From NCBI RefSeq assembly GCF_047634455.1, contig NZ_JBLIAI010000002.1, positions 1-64,000 of the forward strand: 64,000 bases of DNA, in the 5' to 3' direction. The translations under genes were made by a program, and so were the position numbers. Source of the DNA: Maritalea sp047634455. Its GTDB lineage: Bacteria; Pseudomonadota; Alphaproteobacteria; Rhizobiales; Devosiaceae. The notes beneath the pieces are model-generated. The model searched no databases, was not told where the DNA came from, and saw nothing but the letters and a program-made list of their open reading frames with translations. Shown here piece by piece: positions 9,148-17,694 of this stretch (positions are counted from its first letter, which is position 1; every line of letters begins with the position of its first letter).

Positions 9148-10128
9148 ATGCTGAAAGCAATATACGAAGAAACTGGCAGCCCACTCGACGTGCTCAAACT
9201 GGTAGATACTGACATTGCTGAACTGAACGCTGGCGACGTGCGGGTTGATGTGTTGGCAACCCCCATCCACAACGCCGATTTGCTACAAATGCAGGGGCAA
9301 TATGGCATCAGCCCACAATTTCCGGCTACACCCGGCAGCGAGGGCGTCGGTCGTATTGTGGAAATTGGCGCTGGAATTTCGCACCTTGAAGTTGGTCAAA
9401 CCGTGTTGATCACTGGCACGAGCACCTGGGCCAAACAGATTGTCGCCCCGGCGCAAAACTTAATCCCAATGCCTGAGGGCGTAGATGCAGATCAGATTTC
9501 AATGCTTGTGGTCAACCCAGCGTCGGCCCTTTTGATGTTGAATGATTATGTCGACCTGCAAGCGGGCGACTGGATCATCCAAAATTCCTCAAATTCGGCT
9601 GTCGGGTCTTTGGTTATCCAACTTGCCAAACTGCGCGGCATTAAAACCGTCAATATCGTGCGCCGTGCAGAAGTTGTGGGTGACCTTGAGGCGCTCGGCG
9701 CGGACGTCGTTTTGGTCGACGGGCCAGAGCTCGAAAAGCAAGTTGCAGCGGCAACAAATGGCGAACCAATCCGGCTTGGCCTTGATTCAATTGGTGGCGC
9801 GTCGTTTGCAAAACTCGTCAGCATGCTGGCGCCAAGCGCAAAAATGGTGGTTTATTCAAGCATGGATGGCGCCCCGGTTTCAGTGCCACCAATGGACATG
9901 ATTTTCAAAGGCATTTCGTTTCACGGCTTTTGGTTGGCACAATGGTTCAAAACCGCAACTCAAGAAGATATGCAAAAGCTGTTTGGTGAACTTGTCGGGC
10001 ATGTGGCAAACGGCAATATCCACATGAAAATCGACAGCGCTTTTCCGTTGACCCAACTCGAACAGGCGGTCGCAAGAGCCATGGAAACGGGTCGTAACGG
10101 CAAAGTAATTCTGCGCCCGCAATCTTAA
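9148..10128 (+). CDS. Zinc-free medium-chain reductase, 2-enoyl thioester reductase-like
   Basis: A 326-residue MDR-superfamily NADPH-dependent reductase. The GroES-like domain is N-terminal; QNSSNSAVGSLVIQLAKL near residues 147-164 matches the nucleotide-loop region of mitochondrial/bacterial 2-enoyl thioester (trans-enoyl-CoA) reductases, and the structural and catalytic zinc ligands of alcohol dehydrogenases are absent. Probably reduces an enoyl thioester or other activated alkene; the substrate cannot be named. Divergent from the LysR gene and closed by a terminator. Confidence 0.8.
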   Translation: MLKAIYEETGSPLDVLKLVDTDIAELNAGDVRVDVLATPIHNADLLQMQGQYGISPQFPATPGSEGVGRIVEIGAGISHLEVGQTVLITGTSTWAKQIVAPAQNLIPMPEGVDADQISMLVVNPASALLMLNDYVDLQAGDWIIQNSSNSAVGSLVIQLAKLRGIKTVNIVRRAEVVGDLEALGADVVLVDGPELEKQVAAATNGEPIRLGLDSIGGASFAKLVSMLAPSAKMVVYSSMDGAPVSVPPMDMIFKGISFHGFWLAQWFKTATQEDMQKLFGELVGHVANGNIHMKIDSAFPLTQLEQAVARAMETGRNGKVILRPQS

Positions 10129-10164
10129 CTTCAGTTGATGCAACGCTAAATACAACACAAATGA

Positions 10165-10193
10165 AAACCCCGGGGCAATGCTCCGGGGTTTAT
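10165..10193 (+). terminator. Terminator after the enoyl-reductase-like gene
   Basis: AACCCCGG and CCGGGGTTT pair across a 9-base loop, followed by a short T-rich run. Near-identical in stem to the pgk terminator. It may also serve the converging tautomerase gene. Confidence 0.7.
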
Positions 10194-10203
10194 TATGCTT
10201 GGG

Positions 10204-10410
10204 CTATTTCCCCAATTGTGCGCGATATTCAGGCACGGGCAGTCCGCCAATCCCCCAATCTTCCAACTCCACTTCGTCAATCACCACAAAGGTGGTGAAA
10301 GGGTCTTTGTCAAGGACGTGTTGAAGTAGATCGGTGACGCCTTTGATCAATTCAGCTTTTTGATCCCGCGTGACGCCTTCATTGGTCACTTTGATATTCA
10401 CATATGGCAT
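10204..10410 (-). CDS. 4-oxalocrotonate tautomerase-family protein
   Basis: A 68-residue small tautomerase. After removal of Met1 the N-terminal Pro (MPYVNIKVT) is the catalytic base of the family; the beta-alpha-beta fold and the basic segment RDQKAELIKGVTDLL are recognisable. It ends an apparent two-gene unit with the NTF2-like gene three bases upstream. Substrate unknown. Confidence 0.87.
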   Translation of the reverse strand: MPYVNIKVTNEGVTRDQKAELIKGVTDLLQHVLDKDPFTTFVVIDEVELEDWGIGGLPVPEYRAQLGK

Positions 10411-10413
10411 GGT

Positions 10414-10854
10414 CTAGTTCCTTGGTTTGATATGAAAAATTTTAGCCATGATCTGCCAATGGCCATCCACCCGCACCAACGTCAAAAAGTCGATGAAATC
10501 GCTCGAACCAATTGAGCACCGCACCCGAGCAAAAGCCGTATTCTCGCCAGCAAATTGAATTTCATCGATTGCATCGTGCCGTGCTTCGCCTTGCGAGGCC
10601 GGAGACTGACGTTTGGCGATCACGTCAAAATAAGTGTCCATGTCCCGATGCAGCAACGGTGTTTCATCCGCCGTTGCATAAGTGGCTTTAGGGTGAAAAA
10701 CAGCCCTGAACGTCTCAACGTCGCACGTGTAAAGCCCATCAAAATAGGCGTAGATCAGCGCTGCAACGCTGACAAATTTCTCACCCTCATCCCATTGCAC
10801 ATTGATGTCCGGCGATCTGGTGTTTTCATGTGCTGACCTGCTCTGTCTCATCAT
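10414..10854 (-). CDS. Nuclear transport factor 2-like (SnoaL/lumazine-binding-like) protein
   Basis: A 146-residue cone-fold protein: a helix-rich N-terminus (ALIYAYFDGLYTCDVETFRAVFHP), then paired strands ending VRVDGHWQIMAKIFH, as in the NTF2-like and Lumazine_bd_2 families, which include ring isomerases and hydroxylation scaffolds. An ATGATG pair offers two starts (10854, 10851) after GGAGTG. Cotranscribed with the tautomerase and divergent from an HxlR regulator, which suggests joint regulation; no function can be assigned. Confidence 0.8.
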   Translation of the reverse strand: MMRQSRSAHENTRSPDINVQWDEGEKFVSVAALIYAYFDGLYTCDVETFRAVFHPKATYATADETPLLHRDMDTYFDVIAKRQSPASQGEARHDAIDEIQFAGENTAFARVRCSIGSSDFIDFLTLVRVDGHWQIMAKIFHIKPRN

Positions 10855-11055
10855 TCACTCCGTATTGATGGTGTTGAGCCTTAACACCTACCACGCCCGT
10901 TTCCATTGACAAGCTAGTTACTACTGGTTACTTGATGAATGAGGTTACCTTGCGGAAACCGCGTCGGACCTGATGCGTGGCAAATTGGCCATTGGCGGCA
11001 GATTGATCGCCATGACGCAGCCAACATTGATGTCGACCAATCTGAAGAGAACCAC
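10855..11055. promoter_or_regulatory. Divergent control region for the NTF2-like and HxlR genes
   Basis: This 201-bp gap contains a TTGACA (10906-10911) and two direct copies of GTTACT ten bases, one helical turn, apart (10917-10922 and 10927-10932). HxlR-type dimers bind short repeats between divergent genes, so the repeats are a plausible operator. No convincing -10 box was found, so the promoter itself is uncertain. Confidence 0.35.
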
Positions 11056-11400
11056 ATGGTGCTAAAAGTTAAGAAGAACAAAAGTCCAACTCCACCGATT
11101 GGCTGTGATTTGACCGAGTGCATGTCAATGCTTGCCGGGGCATGGGCGCCAAACGTGATTTGGCATTTGCGCGCAGGGCCACGTCGATTTAACGAACTGC
11201 GGATCGACATCCCCCCCATTTCCGCAAAAGTTTTATCAGCTCGGCTCAAGGAATTGCAGGCGCGTCATGTTGTTGATCGGCAAGTCAAACCCACAAGTCC
11301 CCCTTCCGTCGAGTATCGGCTAACCGAATTGGGCAAAGAACTGGTGCCCGCGCTTGAAGCCATCGTGACAGTTGGTCATAAACTCAAAGACAGAGCTTGA
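11056..11400 (+). CDS. HxlR-family transcriptional regulator
   Basis: A 114-residue winged-helix regulator: GCDLTECMSMLAGAWAPNVIWHLRAGPRRFNEL is the HxlR N-terminal half with the conserved Cys seen in redox- or aldehyde-sensing members, followed by the recognition helix (ISAKVLSARLKELQ) and wing (VEYRLTELGKEL). The ATG at 11056 with GAAGAG upstream gives the usual family length; an upstream start at 10939 would add an unrelated tail. Followed 50 bp later by an alcohol-dehydrogenase-like gene. Confidence 0.9.
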   Translation: MVLKVKKNKSPTPPIGCDLTECMSMLAGAWAPNVIWHLRAGPRRFNELRIDIPPISAKVLSARLKELQARHVVDRQVKPTSPPSVEYRLTELGKELVPALEAIVTVGHKLKDRA

Positions 11401-11450
11401 TTTCATCTAAGCCAAACCCCACTTTCTAGCCACAGTTTATGGGGAAAAAT

Positions 11451-12413
11451 ATGCAAGCATTTACTTGCGACCGATATGGCAATGCAGATCGGTTGGTACT
11501 GCAAGAAGTGCCGACGCCAACCCCGAGACCCAAAGAAATTTTGGTTCGTGTCAAAGCCGTTTCAGTCAACAGCTGGGATTGGGACATTATAAGCGGCGCG
11601 CCTGTAATGCGCATAGTAGGTCCGTTTAGACCAGCTTACAAAACGCTAGGCGCAGATCTATCTGGTATTGTTGAAAAAATCGGCAGTGCAGTCTCCGACT
11701 TCAAAATCGGAGATGAAGTATTTGGTGATGTGTCTGACAGCGGCTGGGGCGGCTTTGCAGAATATGTGACGGGCAAGGCTGAAGACTTTGCCAAGAAACC
11801 AAAACAGTTGAGTTTTGAGGATGCCGCGTGTCTGCCCCAAGCAGGACTGCTCGGCTATCAAGGCGTGCGCACGTTCGGTCAAGTCAAACCTGGCGACAAA
11901 GTGTTGATCAACGGCGCAGGCGGCGGCGCGGGCATGTTCGCCTGCCAGATCGCCAAATTGGACGGTGCTGAGGTCACAGGCATCGACAGTGCCAACAAAT
12001 TTGACGCCATGCGCAGTTTCGGTGCCGACCATGTCTATGACTACAAACAAGTGGATTACACGAAGCTTGAGCAAAAATTCGATGTGATTATTGATGCCGT
12101 GGCCAACAAATTTCCGAAAGCCTATCGACGTGCGCTTACACCCACAGGCACTTTCGTGATGATGGGTGGAAAAATTACTTCTATCCTTTCCATTCTGTTG
12201 GCCAGCCGCAAAAATACTGAAGACGGACAAAAATTCAAAATTTTGATGTGGAATGTCAATCAAGCCGATTTAAATGATTTGGCGCAGCTGGTGATTAATC
12301 AAAAAATACGCGTGCATATTGATAAAACATTCCCATTTGAACAAACAGCCGATGCCTTGCAATCTATCGGCGACCAGAACGCGCGCGGCAAAGTCGTGAT
12401 CAAGGTCAGCTAG
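11451..12413 (+). CDS. NAD(P)-dependent medium-chain alcohol dehydrogenase-like oxidoreductase (paralogue A)
   Basis: A 320-residue zinc-free MDR protein. GroES-like domain to about residue 130 with the NSWDW motif and GADLSG; Rossmann loop KVLINGAGGGAGMFACQIAK, then a segment ending VIIDAV. Closely related to the genes at 14629 and 17695 (shared VLINGA, VTG, GADHV, DYK blocks). The ATG at 11451 with GGGGAAAA upstream is preferred to the ATG four codons earlier. Probably an NADPH-dependent quinone or enone reductase under the HxlR gene just upstream; substrate not inferable. Confidence 0.85.
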   Translation: MQAFTCDRYGNADRLVLQEVPTPTPRPKEILVRVKAVSVNSWDWDIISGAPVMRIVGPFRPAYKTLGADLSGIVEKIGSAVSDFKIGDEVFGDVSDSGWGGFAEYVTGKAEDFAKKPKQLSFEDAACLPQAGLLGYQGVRTFGQVKPGDKVLINGAGGGAGMFACQIAKLDGAEVTGIDSANKFDAMRSFGADHVYDYKQVDYTKLEQKFDVIIDAVANKFPKAYRRALTPTGTFVMMGGKITSILSILLASRKNTEDGQKFKILMWNVNQADLNDLAQLVINQKIRVHIDKTFPFEQTADALQSIGDQNARGKVVIKVS

Positions 12414-12477
12414 CAGCCTGCACATCCCCAAAGTCTAACTCTGCCATTAACCTACATGTCACCTCTTTTTGTCTATG

Positions 12478-12525
12478 TGTCAAAAATATTTGACATCAAG
12501 TCATATATACATTACATAGTGTATA
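12478..12525 (+). promoter_or_regulatory. Candidate promoter and operators of the membrane protein-XRE pair
   Basis: A perfect inverted repeat TGTCAAA-AATA-TTTGACA (12478-12495) is followed by a second one, TATACA-N8-TGTATA (12506-12525). The right arm of the first repeat contains a consensus -35 hexamer TTGACA, and TACATA 17 bp downstream could be a weak -10. Two dyads over a promoter in front of a gene pair that encodes an HTH repressor suggest autoregulation; this is inference. Confidence 0.5.
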
Positions 12526-12575
12526 GCAAACACGACTATGTTATCAGATTCACGATCACAGGATTAGAGGCGAAC

Positions 12576-13022
12576 ATGTCTTATCACGAACGAAATATCG
12601 TAACGTACATTGTCACCGGCATCGTTGTGATGACCGTCTATACGCTACATTTGCAAGGGCTATTGGAAGCAGGATTGCTCGAGCGTCCCGACGCAGGGGT
12701 TGAAATCGGCTGGAGCGTCATCAAGCTCATCGGTGGTTCGATCATCGTGACCATTATCGCCACCATTCTCATCACAATCATCAATGCAATCATCACCCAA
12801 GAAAACGATACCGACGCAAGCGACGAGCGCGACAAGCAAATCGATTTGTTGGGCATGAAAGTTGGATTTATCGCTTTCTCCGTCATCTTCATCGGCATTT
12901 TTATTGCGATGATCTTTGGTCTAACAACAACAATGGCCATAATCGCAATGATCTATGCCATGTGGTTTTCGTCAATCATAGAGAGCGTTGTGCGGCTCTA
13001 TGTATATCGGCAGGGTTTCTAA
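12576..13022 (+). CDS. Small integral membrane protein paired with an XRE regulator
   Basis: A 148-residue protein with about four hydrophobic spans (near 9-27, 45-70, 93-112 and 115-135) and a short charged cytoplasmic loop containing DERDKQID. The size, topology and pairing recall DUF2178-type membrane proteins. The ATG at 12576 follows TTAGAGGCGA; 40 extra codons upstream would overlap the operator dyads. The next gene starts two bases after its stop, so the two are translated as a unit. Confidence 0.7.
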   Translation: MSYHERNIVTYIVTGIVVMTVYTLHLQGLLEAGLLERPDAGVEIGWSVIKLIGGSIIVTIIATILITIINAIITQENDTDASDERDKQIDLLGMKVGFIAFSVIFIGIFIAMIFGLTTTMAIIAMIYAMWFSSIIESVVRLYVYRQGF

Positions 13023-13024
13023 TC

Positions 13025-13255
13025 ATGGTCAAACCAAAAGGCACGTTAGAAAACAATATTCGGCGGTTGCGGTTCGACAAAGATGAGATGAGCCAAAAGG
13101 CTTTGGCCGAAGCGGTGGGCGTATCCCGACAAACCATCGTGGCGATTGAGGCGGCTAAATATTCCCCGTCGTTGGAATTGGCGTTTCTGATTGCTCATGC
13201 TTTTGAAACGCCGGTCCAGGATGTGTTTAGCTACACGCCCGCACCAAGCAAATAG
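13025..13255 (+). CDS. XRE/Cro-type HTH transcriptional regulator
   Basis: A 76-residue single-domain regulator: ENNIRRLRFDKDEMSQKALAEAVGVSRQTIVAIEAAKYSPSLELA is a compact Cro/CI-type HTH with the recognition helix SRQTIVAIE, ending with FETPVQDVFSY as in the YozG/SdpR-like small regulators that accompany small membrane proteins. ATG at 13025; an upstream frame extension is inside the membrane-protein gene. Likely represses its own operon through the dyads at 12478-12525. Confidence 0.88.
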   Translation: MVKPKGTLENNIRRLRFDKDEMSQKALAEAVGVSRQTIVAIEAAKYSPSLELAFLIAHAFETPVQDVFSYTPAPSK

Positions 13256-13339
13256 CAAATAGGCGCGCAACAGCGCCGCTCCAAAATAAAACTCCTGAAA
13301 AATTCACTTGAAAACCTCAAGCATGAAAGCGGTTTACCT

Positions 13340-14008
13340 ATGTCAAAAACAAAAATTTCAAATTGGCGTGTGCCGGTGTTGCTCTTGGTCTTTGGCCTGA
13401 TCAACATCGCTTTTGGCACAATTCAACTCTCAAGCATTGCGGCGGGACCAGCCGCTGATGGCTCCATTTCTGAAATGACGTCGCCTCAATATCTGATCAC
13501 ACCCATTCCTGTGCTCATCCACATTATTTCCGGTATCGCCTTCAATTTGCTCACGCCTTTGCAGTTTGTGCCAGCGTTACGAAAACGCGCTCCAAAACTG
13601 CACCGTTGGTCTGGCCGGTTTTTGATGATCACCGGATTAGGAGCCGCGATAAGTGGCATATATATGAACCAGTATTTCCCCGCTTTTGGAACAGGTTGGA
13701 AATATGCAGCCGTTCTGGTTTTCGGCATTGGCATGGTGGTGTCGCTGATGCTTGGTCTGCGCGCCATCCTCAAACGCGACGTCAAATCCCACAATTTTTG
13801 GATGATGCGCGCTGTGGTTATTGGCCTTGGCCCTGCAACGCAACGTCTCATCATTTTACCGATCTATTTCGCCACCGGGGAAATGAGCATTTTGATGATC
13901 GAGATCGGCGTTTGGGCTGGATTTTTGATCAACCTCGCGGCCGGCGAAATGATTTTGCGCAATCACTACAAACCCAAAAAGGGACTTCGTCATGCCCCAG
14001 CAGAATAG
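13340..14008 (+). CDS. DUF2306 multi-span membrane protein
   Basis: A 222-residue inner-membrane protein with about six to seven spans. The DUF2306 hallmarks are seen: HIISGIAFNLLTPLQF, LHRWSGRF with a conserved His, and HNFWMMRAVVIGLGPATQR. Conserved His residues have led to suggestions of haem or metal binding but no function is proven. Overlaps the next gene by 17 bp. Confidence 0.85.
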   Translation: MSKTKISNWRVPVLLLVFGLINIAFGTIQLSSIAAGPAADGSISEMTSPQYLITPIPVLIHIISGIAFNLLTPLQFVPALRKRAPKLHRWSGRFLMITGLGAAISGIYMNQYFPAFGTGWKYAAVLVFGIGMVVSLMLGLRAILKRDVKSHNFWMMRAVVIGLGPATQRLIILPIYFATGEMSILMIEIGVWAGFLINLAAGEMILRNHYKPKKGLRHAPAE

Positions 14009-14621
14009 TTTTTGGAACAAGCAAGCCACCCGCTATGATAAGGCGATTTCTAACCATGACGCACGATATGATGCGCGATTGAGCCAACTCAAACAGCTTT
14101 TACCCCCAACTGCGCAGGTGCTCGACTTTGGCTGTGCATCCGGTGAAATCGCATTGGATTTGGCCGCTCAGGTTAGATCAATTGAGGGCATTGATCTCGC
14201 GTCAGAAATGATCCGCATTGCCAATACAAAAGCCGCAAAAAGAGAGATCAACAATGCCAGCTTTTTGGCCACCAATATTTTCGATGAGCGGCTTGAGACA
14301 GAAACCTATGACGCAATCCTAGCCATGAATGTACTGCATTTAGTCAAGGATCATGACGAGGTGCTCTATCGCCTCAGATCATTGCTGAAGCCAGGTGGCA
14401 TGTTGTTTGTTGAAACCCCATGCCTTGGCGAGTTCGTTTGGTGGAAACGGCAGTTGATCCTGGCGGCAAGCGCCTTGCGCTTCGCTCCCTTTATCCATGT
14501 GTACAAGTTTGGCGAACCAGAAGCTGAGCTTGAACGCCACCAGTTCCAAATTCTTGGTGCCCACAACGCACCCGACCAAGATTGCCGCGCCGCCATTGCG
14601 GCCCAAAAACCAACTGAATGA
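13992..14621 (+). CDS. Class I SAM-dependent methyltransferase
   Basis: A 209-residue methyltransferase. Motif I VLDFGCASGEIALDLA (about 38-53) and the acidic post-I residue in IEGIDLASEMI bind S-adenosylmethionine; YDAILAMNVLHLV is motif II and LKPGGMLFVETP motif III. Substrate unknown. Start overlaps DUF2306 and its stop is eight bases from the next reductase gene, giving a tight three-gene run. Confidence 0.87.
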   Translation: MPQQNSFWNKQATRYDKAISNHDARYDARLSQLKQLLPPTAQVLDFGCASGEIALDLAAQVRSIEGIDLASEMIRIANTKAAKREINNASFLATNIFDERLETETYDAILAMNVLHLVKDHDEVLYRLRSLLKPGGMLFVETPCLGEFVWWKRQLILAASALRFAPFIHVYKFGEPEAELERHQFQILGAHNAPDQDCRAAIAAQKPTE

Positions 14622-14628
14622 GAAACAA

Positions 14629-15636
14629 ATGACCAAAAAATCTATGAAAGCTCTCTACCAAGAAAAATTCGGCGGCCCCGAAATATTGCAAATTCGCGAT
14701 CTGCCAATTCCAGAGCCAAAAGACAACGAGGTGCTGATCAAAGTGGAAGCGGCCCACATGGGCAATGGTGACCAAGTTGCGCGTACCGGCAACTCCCCTT
14801 GGCCGCTGATGAAAATTCCTGCAAAAATAATCATGGGCTTCTTCAAGCCTAAGATTAAGGTTCCAGGCGGTGAATTTTCCGGTGTTGTTGAACGTGTTGG
14901 CAAAGAGGTGACCCAATATAAAGTTGGCGAACGAATATTTGGTTTTACCGACATGCAATTTGGCGCACATGCGCAGTTTGTTTGTTTGCCTCAAACAGCG
15001 CCGATCGCCACCCTGCCCGATGAGGTTTCCTTTGAAGCCGCCGCAGCCATTGGCGGCTCCAACGCGCAAACCGCTATGCATTTCATTAATGTGGCGAATG
15101 TGCAGCCTGGTGATCAGGTGCTGATCAATGGCGCTTCGGGCGGCATTGGACGGGTTGCCACCCAACTCGCAAAAGCCAAAGGCGCAATTGTTACCGGCAC
15201 TTGCTCTGCGCAAAACAGTGCGCTGGTTTTGGCGCTTGGTGCGGATCATACTATTGATTATCACAAAACCGATTTCACCCAGCAAGGCAAAAAGTACGAC
15301 GTGATCATCGACTGTGCGGGCTTTTTGCCTTGGCGCAAAGTTGAACCTGTCTTGACACCAAAGGGCCGACACCTACTTGCCATGTTTGGCTTTTCCCATT
15401 TGTTCAAACAACGCCAAACCAAAGGAAAAGGTGGCAAACAGCAATTATGTGTGCTCGCCCCGGCGTCCCCTGAAAAGCTCAAAGAAATCAGCAACCGCTT
15501 GGTCGATGGCACTCTCAAGCCCATCATCTCTCACCGCTTTCCCATGAACAAAGCAATCGATGCCGCATGGGCATACGAAAACAAAACCCGGGAAGGCTGC
15601 ATTGTTGTGCTGCCCCAAGAATGGAACGCCAAATGA
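14629..15636 (+). CDS. NAD(P)-dependent medium-chain oxidoreductase (paralogue B)
   Basis: A 335-residue zinc-free MDR reductase. N-terminal GroES-like domain with GGEFSGVVE, Rossmann loop QVLINGASGGIGRVATQLAKA near residues 164-184, then GADHTIDYHKTDF and YDVIIDCAG. The ATG at 14629 lies eight bases after the methyltransferase stop; the longer ORF would overlap that gene for over 120 bases. Sequence blocks are shared with paralogues A and C in the same block. Function probably alkene or quinone reduction. Confidence 0.85.
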   Translation: MTKKSMKALYQEKFGGPEILQIRDLPIPEPKDNEVLIKVEAAHMGNGDQVARTGNSPWPLMKIPAKIIMGFFKPKIKVPGGEFSGVVERVGKEVTQYKVGERIFGFTDMQFGAHAQFVCLPQTAPIATLPDEVSFEAAAAIGGSNAQTAMHFINVANVQPGDQVLINGASGGIGRVATQLAKAKGAIVTGTCSAQNSALVLALGADHTIDYHKTDFTQQGKKYDVIIDCAGFLPWRKVEPVLTPKGRHLLAMFGFSHLFKQRQTKGKGGKQQLCVLAPASPEKLKEISNRLVDGTLKPIISHRFPMNKAIDAAWAYENKTREGCIVVLPQEWNAK

Positions 15637-15747
15637 ACCTGCAAACGCTCATCACGATCTGCGCCACTGCTTTTCAAACCCACATGATAATGTGGGATCA
15701 AGTTAACAGGCTGAAAAACGCCATTACCCAGCTTTCAGGAGACTAAA

Positions 15748-16476
15748 ATGAGTTCCCGTTCTCTTACAAATCCACGCCCGCTGACCATTTGGGCAGCCAC
15801 CTGTTATATGATTTTGATTGTGGCGGGGCCCATTGGGCTGATGTATATGCCCGAACAGATTGTGGCCGCGGGCGATGCGACCCAAACGGCGCTAAATTTG
15901 CGCACCAATATGGGGGTGTTCAATATAGGATTGACGGCGCAAATCGTAATTGTCGTTACCGAAATTGTTTTGACCGCTTTGCTGTACGTCTTGCTCAAAC
16001 CCACAAGTCAAACCACTGCGCTCATGGCCACTTTCGCCCGATTAGCCATGACAATTGTGATGGCGATCAATTTGATACCGCTATTAATGATGGCCGAAGC
16101 CGCGAGCGGTGCAACCTACTTGGCTGCATTCACCCCGACGCAGCTAGATGGTTTGGTGTTGTTTTTCTTCCAGTTTCACAATGCAGGGACAGTCACTTGG
16201 CAATTGCTGTTTGCTGTCCATATGTTGCTTTTGGGCATTCTGGTTTTCCGCTCTGGCTATTTGCCGCGCTTTATTGGTCTGGCTCTGGTCATCGGCAGCC
16301 CAAGCTACGCGTTTGATAGCTTCGGTCAGATATTCGGGTTGATGGATGTTTCGGCGTTCAGCTTAACCACCAACATCCTTTTAGGCGTTTCCGCCGTTGG
16401 CGAACTTGGCTTGGCCATTTGGTTGTTGCTCAAAGGCGTAAATTTGGAAAAGTGGCGGCAAAAAAGCTCTACCTAA
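15748..16476 (+). CDS. DUF4386 membrane protein
   Basis: A 242-residue protein with about six transmembrane spans. DUF4386 features are recognisable: an N-terminal WAATCYMILIVAGP span, an extracytoplasmic loop with ALNLRTNMGVFNIG, FHNAGTVTWQLLF and GYLPRFIGLALVI. No biochemical function is known for the family. AGGAG stands eight bases before the ATG. Last gene of the plus-strand accessory run. Confidence 0.85.
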   Translation: MSSRSLTNPRPLTIWAATCYMILIVAGPIGLMYMPEQIVAAGDATQTALNLRTNMGVFNIGLTAQIVIVVTEIVLTALLYVLLKPTSQTTALMATFARLAMTIVMAINLIPLLMMAEAASGATYLAAFTPTQLDGLVLFFFQFHNAGTVTWQLLFAVHMLLLGILVFRSGYLPRFIGLALVIGSPSYAFDSFGQIFGLMDVSAFSLTTNILLGVSAVGELGLAIWLLLKGVNLEKWRQKSST

Positions 16477-17694
16477 GTGGCTGCAATTCAAGCTTCAGCA
16501 TTGATCCCGTATCAAGTGCGAGACAGAACGAGGAGGTGGGACACAACCTGCCCACCCCAGACGTGTTCCCGGCTCGGGGGCCGGGACGGCCAAGTTTTGT
16601 TGCACGGCTCAGAAATGAGGTCCCGCATCAACATCCCTCACAGGGCTTCCCTGGACTTGATCCGGGGTCATCCTCATCTGCGCCGCAGTTGGTCGCTTCG
16701 CTCCCGGTCCCGGTCCTCTGCCAATTGTTTCCATAATCAGTGATTGTTCACAAGTCCATAATTTCTGTTTCCCTCCCCCTGGTGGGGAGGGATTAAGGGT
16801 GGGGGCAGACGGTTGCCATCTTGTGAGAATATCCCGGCTCGGGGGCCGGGAATGCCCCGTTTAAGGTGACATCCCCCGGAACTTTTTCGAGCCGCCGTCA
16901 CGAACTACGTTCGCTTCCCCGGCACCCCCGGAAGGGTTATTGCATGCCGCCGTCGCAGGCTGTGCCTGCTACCCCGGCACCCCCGGAAGGGTTATTGCAT
17001 GCCGCCGTCGCAGGCTGTGCCTGCTACCCCGGCACCCCCGCCAAGCAGTACCCAACGTTGGGCATCAAAAAATGGAAGACTCGTTGCTCCACCATCCGTC
17101 GATGGCCGCTGGAGAGAAGATGGGATTGATAATGCAGCAGGTGAGCAACGCGGGGATAAGGTTTTTGGAGTTGGGTATTTTGAGCTGGTCCGGATGTCTC
17201 TTTCTCCCCACTTGTGGGGGAGACGCAAAATCTTAGGTCTTAGCAACGCTAAGTCTTAGATTTTGCCAGAGGGGGGGACAAAATAATCAAGTTTATCGAT
17301 GGTTTTTGGCGTTCACCCCACCCTTAATCCCTCCCCATCAAGGGGAGGGAAACAAAGGAGCAAACCTGTGTTTGTTTGACTTGAGTGAAAATAATTGTGC
17401 TTTCGCCGATCTCGGACTGACCTTTGCCCCCGCATCGAGCGCGGGGTCGGTTTCCATGCAGCCTTCGACATGCTCAGGATGGGGTTGCGGGGCACGCACT
17501 ATACACATCGAGACTGGCATTCCTTGCTTAATTGAAGCGAGGTCCCGACGCGGGGGACGGGACGGCCAAGTTTTGTTGCGCGGCTCAGAAATGAGGTCCC
17601 GCATCAACATCCCTCACAGGGCCTCCCCGGACTTGATCCGGGGTCAATCTGCAACACAAACAACAAAAGCTCGCCCCATGGGCGGGCCATCACT
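16477..17694. repeat. Gene-free mosaic repeat island 2
   Basis: No gene is credible in these 1.2 kb. Contents: an 89-bp direct repeat (16583-16671 and 17559-17647, about 976 bp apart) ending in a GGACTTGATCCGGG block; C-rich elements at about 16768-16806 and 17317-17350 in opposite orientation; one GCGAAC-type and two GCAGGC-type REP palindromes at 16885-17039; and a TTGGCAAAATCTAAGACT-like inverted stretch near 17226-17264 (AAATCTTAGG with CTTAGATTT). Overlapping low-complexity ORFs on both strands are read as noise. Confidence 0.75.
16930..17039. repeat. Two tandem 55-bp REP-like units
   Basis: Two head-to-tail units (16930-16984, 16985-17039) are nearly identical. Each contains the palindrome GCAGGC-TGT-GCCTGC (16955-16969 and 17010-17024) inside the flanks GCCGCCGTC and CCCCGGCACCCCC shared with the GCGAAC-type copies at 334-425 and 16891-16928. 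Confidence 0.7.

Noticed and set aside
16885..17040. CRISPR-like array
   Set aside because: Only two to three units, no regular unique spacers, and the repeats are palindromes that recur singly elsewhere; no cas genes.
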